Shown: piece after piece, positions 61,893 through 64,000 of the stretch
Numbering within the stretch: position 1 is the first letter of the stretch
Layout: each line of letters starts with the position of its first letter
NCBI GenBank assembly: GCA_041920215.1
Contig: JAYRSJ010000009.1
Coordinates: 1-64,000, forward strand
Direction: 5' to 3'
DNA: 64,000 nt
DNA from: JAYRSJ01 sp041920215
GTDB lineage: Bacteria; Pseudomonadota; Gammaproteobacteria; Burkholderiales; Burkholderiaceae_C
Translations under genes and position numbers: made by a program
The notes under the pieces: generated by a model
Databases searched by the model: none
What the model saw: the letters and a program-made list of their open reading frames with translations, nothing else
Told to the model about the DNA's origin: nothing

Positions 61893-63914
61893 CTAATTCA
61901 GCGCCGCCGCGCCGCGCAGCTTGCGGTACAGGGTGTTGCGGCTGATCCCCAGCCGCCTGGCGGCTTCGGACAGATTGCCGGCGCAGGCGGCCACGGTCTG
62001 CTGCACCTGGCGCAGCGCCAGCGCGCGCAGCCCCGGCTCGCTGGCGCCGTCGGCCTCCGCAGGGGCGGCGGCGGCATCGGCCGGTGCCGCCGCCGCGGCC
62101 AGCGTGCGCAGCTCGGCGGCCAGGTCGTCGGGCAGATGGGCCCAGCCGATTTCCTGCTCGTCCTCGTCCAGCAGCGCGCAGGCCAGCTGCAGCGCGTTGT
62201 GCAGCTGGCGCAGATTGCCGGGCCAGCGGTAGCGTGCAAACAGCGCGCGCATTTCATTGCTTAGCACGGCAGGCCGCTCACCGGGCCGCAGCTGAGCCAG
62301 CAGGCGCTGCACCAGGGCCGCCTGGTCCAGGCGCTCGCGCAGCGGCGGCAGCTGCAGCAGCAGGCCGTTGATGCGGTAGAACAGGTCCTCGCGAAAACGG
62401 CCGGCCGCCACCTCCTGGCGCAGCGGCCGGTGGCTGGCGCAGACCAGGCGGAAATCCACCGCCACCGGCTTGCCGCCGCCCAGCGGCTGCACCTCGCGCT
62501 CCTGCAGCACCCGCAGCAGCCGGGCCTGCAGGGCCAGCGGCATATCGCCGATCTCGTCGAGGAAGAGGGTGCCGCCCTGGGCCTCGCGGATGCGGCCCGG
62601 CGCGCCCTCGCGGGCGGCGCCGGTGAAGGCGCCGGCCCGGTAGCCGAACAGCTCGGCCTCGATCAGCGCCTCGGGCAGGGCCGCACAGTTGAGCGCCACC
62701 AGCGGGCCGGCCTGGCGTGTGCGGCTGCTGGCATGAAAGGCGCGCACGAACAGCTCCTTGCCCACGCCCGATTCGCCCTGCAGCAGCAGCGCGATGGCCG
62801 GCTTGTCCAGCAGCTTGCGCGCTCGCGCAATCGCCTGGGCCAGCGTGGGGTCGCCGCTGTCCAGTGCGGCCAGCGCATCGTCGCTGACAGCGGCTGCCGT
62901 GGTCTCGGGGCCGGGCTTGCCCAGCCATGGCATCTGCGGCTGATGCGCGTGGGCCGGGCGTGCGGGGGGCCGGGCGGCCTCCAGGCGCAACCACAGCGTG
63001 CGGCCGTCAGGCAGGCGCAGCGCGCGGGCTGCGGGCCCGCCCGGGCGGGTCCAGGCCAGCAGCCGGTCCGGATCCAGCTCCAGCCCCAGATCGCCGAGCG
63101 AGCGCTGGCCCACGGCCTGCCAGTCCAGCCCCAGCAGCTGCAGGGCCGCGGGGTTGGCGCCTATCAAAAGGCCCTCGTCCGAGAGCGCCAGCAGGCCCTC
63201 GGTGACGGTGCCCAGGCCCTCGGCCTGGGCATGCAGGCGCAGGCGCAGCGCGCTGCCGGCATGGCGGGTCTCGAACAGGCGGTGCTCGATCATGCCGGCG
63301 GCGGTGCGCACCAGGGCCAGGGTGTGCGCCTGGGCGCCGCGGCGGTCGCCCGAGAGGTCCAGCACGCCCAGCATGCGGCCGCGGGTGTCGACGATGGGCG
63401 CGGCGGTGCAGGTCAGAAAGCCGTTGCGCTCCAGATAATGCTCGCCGCCGTGGATGACCACCGGCGCCCCCTCGGCCAGGGCCGTGCCGATCGCATTGGT
63501 GCCGCGCCATTGCTCGTGCCAGATGGCGCCGGGCCGCAGCGCCACCCGCTGGGCGCGGTCGGCAAAGCGGGCGTCACCCAGGGTCTGCAGCAGCAGGCCC
63601 TGGGCATCGGCCAGTATCACCAGATTGCCGGCGCCGCCGGTCTGGGCGGCCAGCAGCTCCATCACCGGCCGCGCATGGGCCACCAGCTCGCGCTGCTGGC
63701 TCAGGGCCTGGCTCAGCTGGCTGGCCGAGGCATGGGGGGCACCGCTGTTGCGGCCGGCCGGTGCCAGGCCGTGGCCGCGGCTGCGCTGCCAGCTGCGGCC
63801 CAGCGGCGTGGCCAGCAGGGCCGGCGCGATCTCGCCATGGGCCAGCAGCCGGCGCCGCGCCTCGCGCAGCTGGGCGGCGGCCGGCGGGGCGCTGATGGGG
63901 CTGTGCTTGTCCAT
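61893..63914 (-). CDS. acoR: Sigma-54-dependent activator, AcoR family
   Basis: 673 residues. Bacterial enhancer-binding protein for sigma-54 promoters. Order: GAF domain (about 60-210; WHEQWRGTNAIGTALAEG in part, the AcoR-type GAF), PAS-like region (about 225-315), AAA+ domain (about 345-575) with Walker A LLQGESGVGKELF, the sigma-54 contact loop GAFTGAA and Walker B GTLFLDEIGDM, and a C-terminal Fis-type HTH (LSEAARRLGISRNTLYRKL). AcoR proteins activate acetoin or related alcohol catabolism operons; the target should lie just right of the window. GGAG lies upstream of the ATG at 63914. The symbol is by family resemblance; the exact inducer is not shown here. Confidence 0.82.
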   Translation of the reverse strand: MDKHSPISAPPAAAQLREARRRLLAHGEIAPALLATPLGRSWQRSRGHGLAPAGRNSGAPHASASQLSQALSQQRELVAHARPVMELLAAQTGGAGNLVILADAQGLLLQTLGDARFADRAQRVALRPGAIWHEQWRGTNAIGTALAEGAPVVIHGGEHYLERNGFLTCTAAPIVDTRGRMLGVLDLSGDRRGAQAHTLALVRTAAGMIEHRLFETRHAGSALRLRLHAQAEGLGTVTEGLLALSDEGLLIGANPAALQLLGLDWQAVGQRSLGDLGLELDPDRLLAWTRPGGPAARALRLPDGRTLWLRLEAARPPARPAHAHQPQMPWLGKPGPETTAAAVSDDALAALDSGDPTLAQAIARARKLLDKPAIALLLQGESGVGKELFVRAFHASSRTRQAGPLVALNCAALPEALIEAELFGYRAGAFTGAAREGAPGRIREAQGGTLFLDEIGDMPLALQARLLRVLQEREVQPLGGGKPVAVDFRLVCASHRPLRQEVAAGRFREDLFYRINGLLLQLPPLRERLDQAALVQRLLAQLRPGERPAVLSNEMRALFARYRWPGNLRQLHNALQLACALLDEDEQEIGWAHLPDDLAAELRTLAAAAAPADAAAAPAEADGASEPGLRALALRQVQQTVAACAGNLSEAARRLGISRNTLYRKLRGAAALN

Positions 63915-63946
63915 GCCTTGTCTCCAAAATCTTCTGCATGATCGCG

Positions 63947-63961
63947 CCGCCTTCGAGGCGG
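63947..63961. promoter_or_regulatory. Short inverted repeat upstream of acoR
   Basis: CCGCCT and AGGCGG around TCG, in the 86 bases visible upstream of the acoR-like start. It could be an operator or the leader hairpin of a divergent gene beyond the window. Confidence 0.3.
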
Positions 63962-64000
63962 TCTGTTGCGCTCAGCCTAGCGTGTGGCGCCGGCCTGGCA

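Noticed and set aside
63990..64000. TGGCA at the right edge as the start of a sigma-54 -24 element next to the AcoR-like gene
   Set aside because: Only five bases are visible and the -12 part lies outside the window, so it cannot be judged.

Overview
The window is GC-rich and densely coded, apart from one AT-richer block near the right end. PEP-CTERM proteins (including an MHFG-type one), tandem ~600-residue family 5 solute-binding proteins, an H1-like/SWIB lysine-rich protein, an AcoR-type activator and a TonB/ExbBD/PiuC iron locus together suggest a betaproteobacterium of the order Burkholderiales, near the Roseateles/Pelomonas/Paucibacter group. This is inference from gene content, not a computed placement.

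Layout. 1-1050 (minus): a YtrA-type GntR repressor and the ATPase of a small ABC exporter, cut by the window edge, with an inverted-repeat operator. 1190-2332 (minus): a GNAT acetyltransferase and a DUF2238/YjdF-like membrane protein. 2416-11587 (minus): five consecutive paralogous peptide/nickel-type solute-binding proteins, divergent from 11931-15662 (plus), which encodes two permeases and one protein with both ATPase domains fused; together a complete uptake system with an unusually large choice of binding proteins. 15861-17326: a small lipoprotein, a TetR regulator and a 5'-truncated alpha/beta hydrolase, with matching palindromic operators before the TetR gene and before the hydrolase remnant. 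17597-21708: two translationally coupled TPR-GGDEF proteins. 21736-25952: moaC, an M48 protease with TPRs, a fused PEP-CTERM/DNRLRE/collagen-like surface protein and a small membrane protein. 26053-27200: a yybP-ykoY manganese riboswitch and its TerC-family gene. 27359-33637: a Fur-box-preceded iron operon (TonB, ExbB, ExbD, siderophore receptor, PiuC-type dioxygenase, FMN-dependent hydroxy-acid oxidase). 33821-41089: histone-like SWIB protein, single-domain response regulator, MHFG PEP-CTERM protein, uvrA, a short membrane peptide and a hybrid histidine kinase.

41233-43844 holds small exported proteins; three share a repeated LPRVVI/LERVVVVG motif and look like an undescribed family. 43933-48499 (minus): recQ, a GIN-domain protein and a LytS/LytTR-type two-component pair. 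48616-50722 (minus): a BaeSR-like pair divergent from a complete RND efflux operon (50829-56695). ssb follows.

57376-61892 differs in base composition and codon use from the rest. It holds an integrase-like N-terminal remnant, then a tight three-gene operon: a DUF3696-type AAA ATPase, a protein with TOPRIM-like acidic motifs, and a DUF262 protein. Copies of the octamer GTAAACAA lie on both sides. This is the best candidate for an undescribed (anti-phage type) system. The window ends with an AcoR-like sigma-54 activator on the minus strand. No tRNA, rRNA, CRISPR array or intact insertion sequence was recognised.
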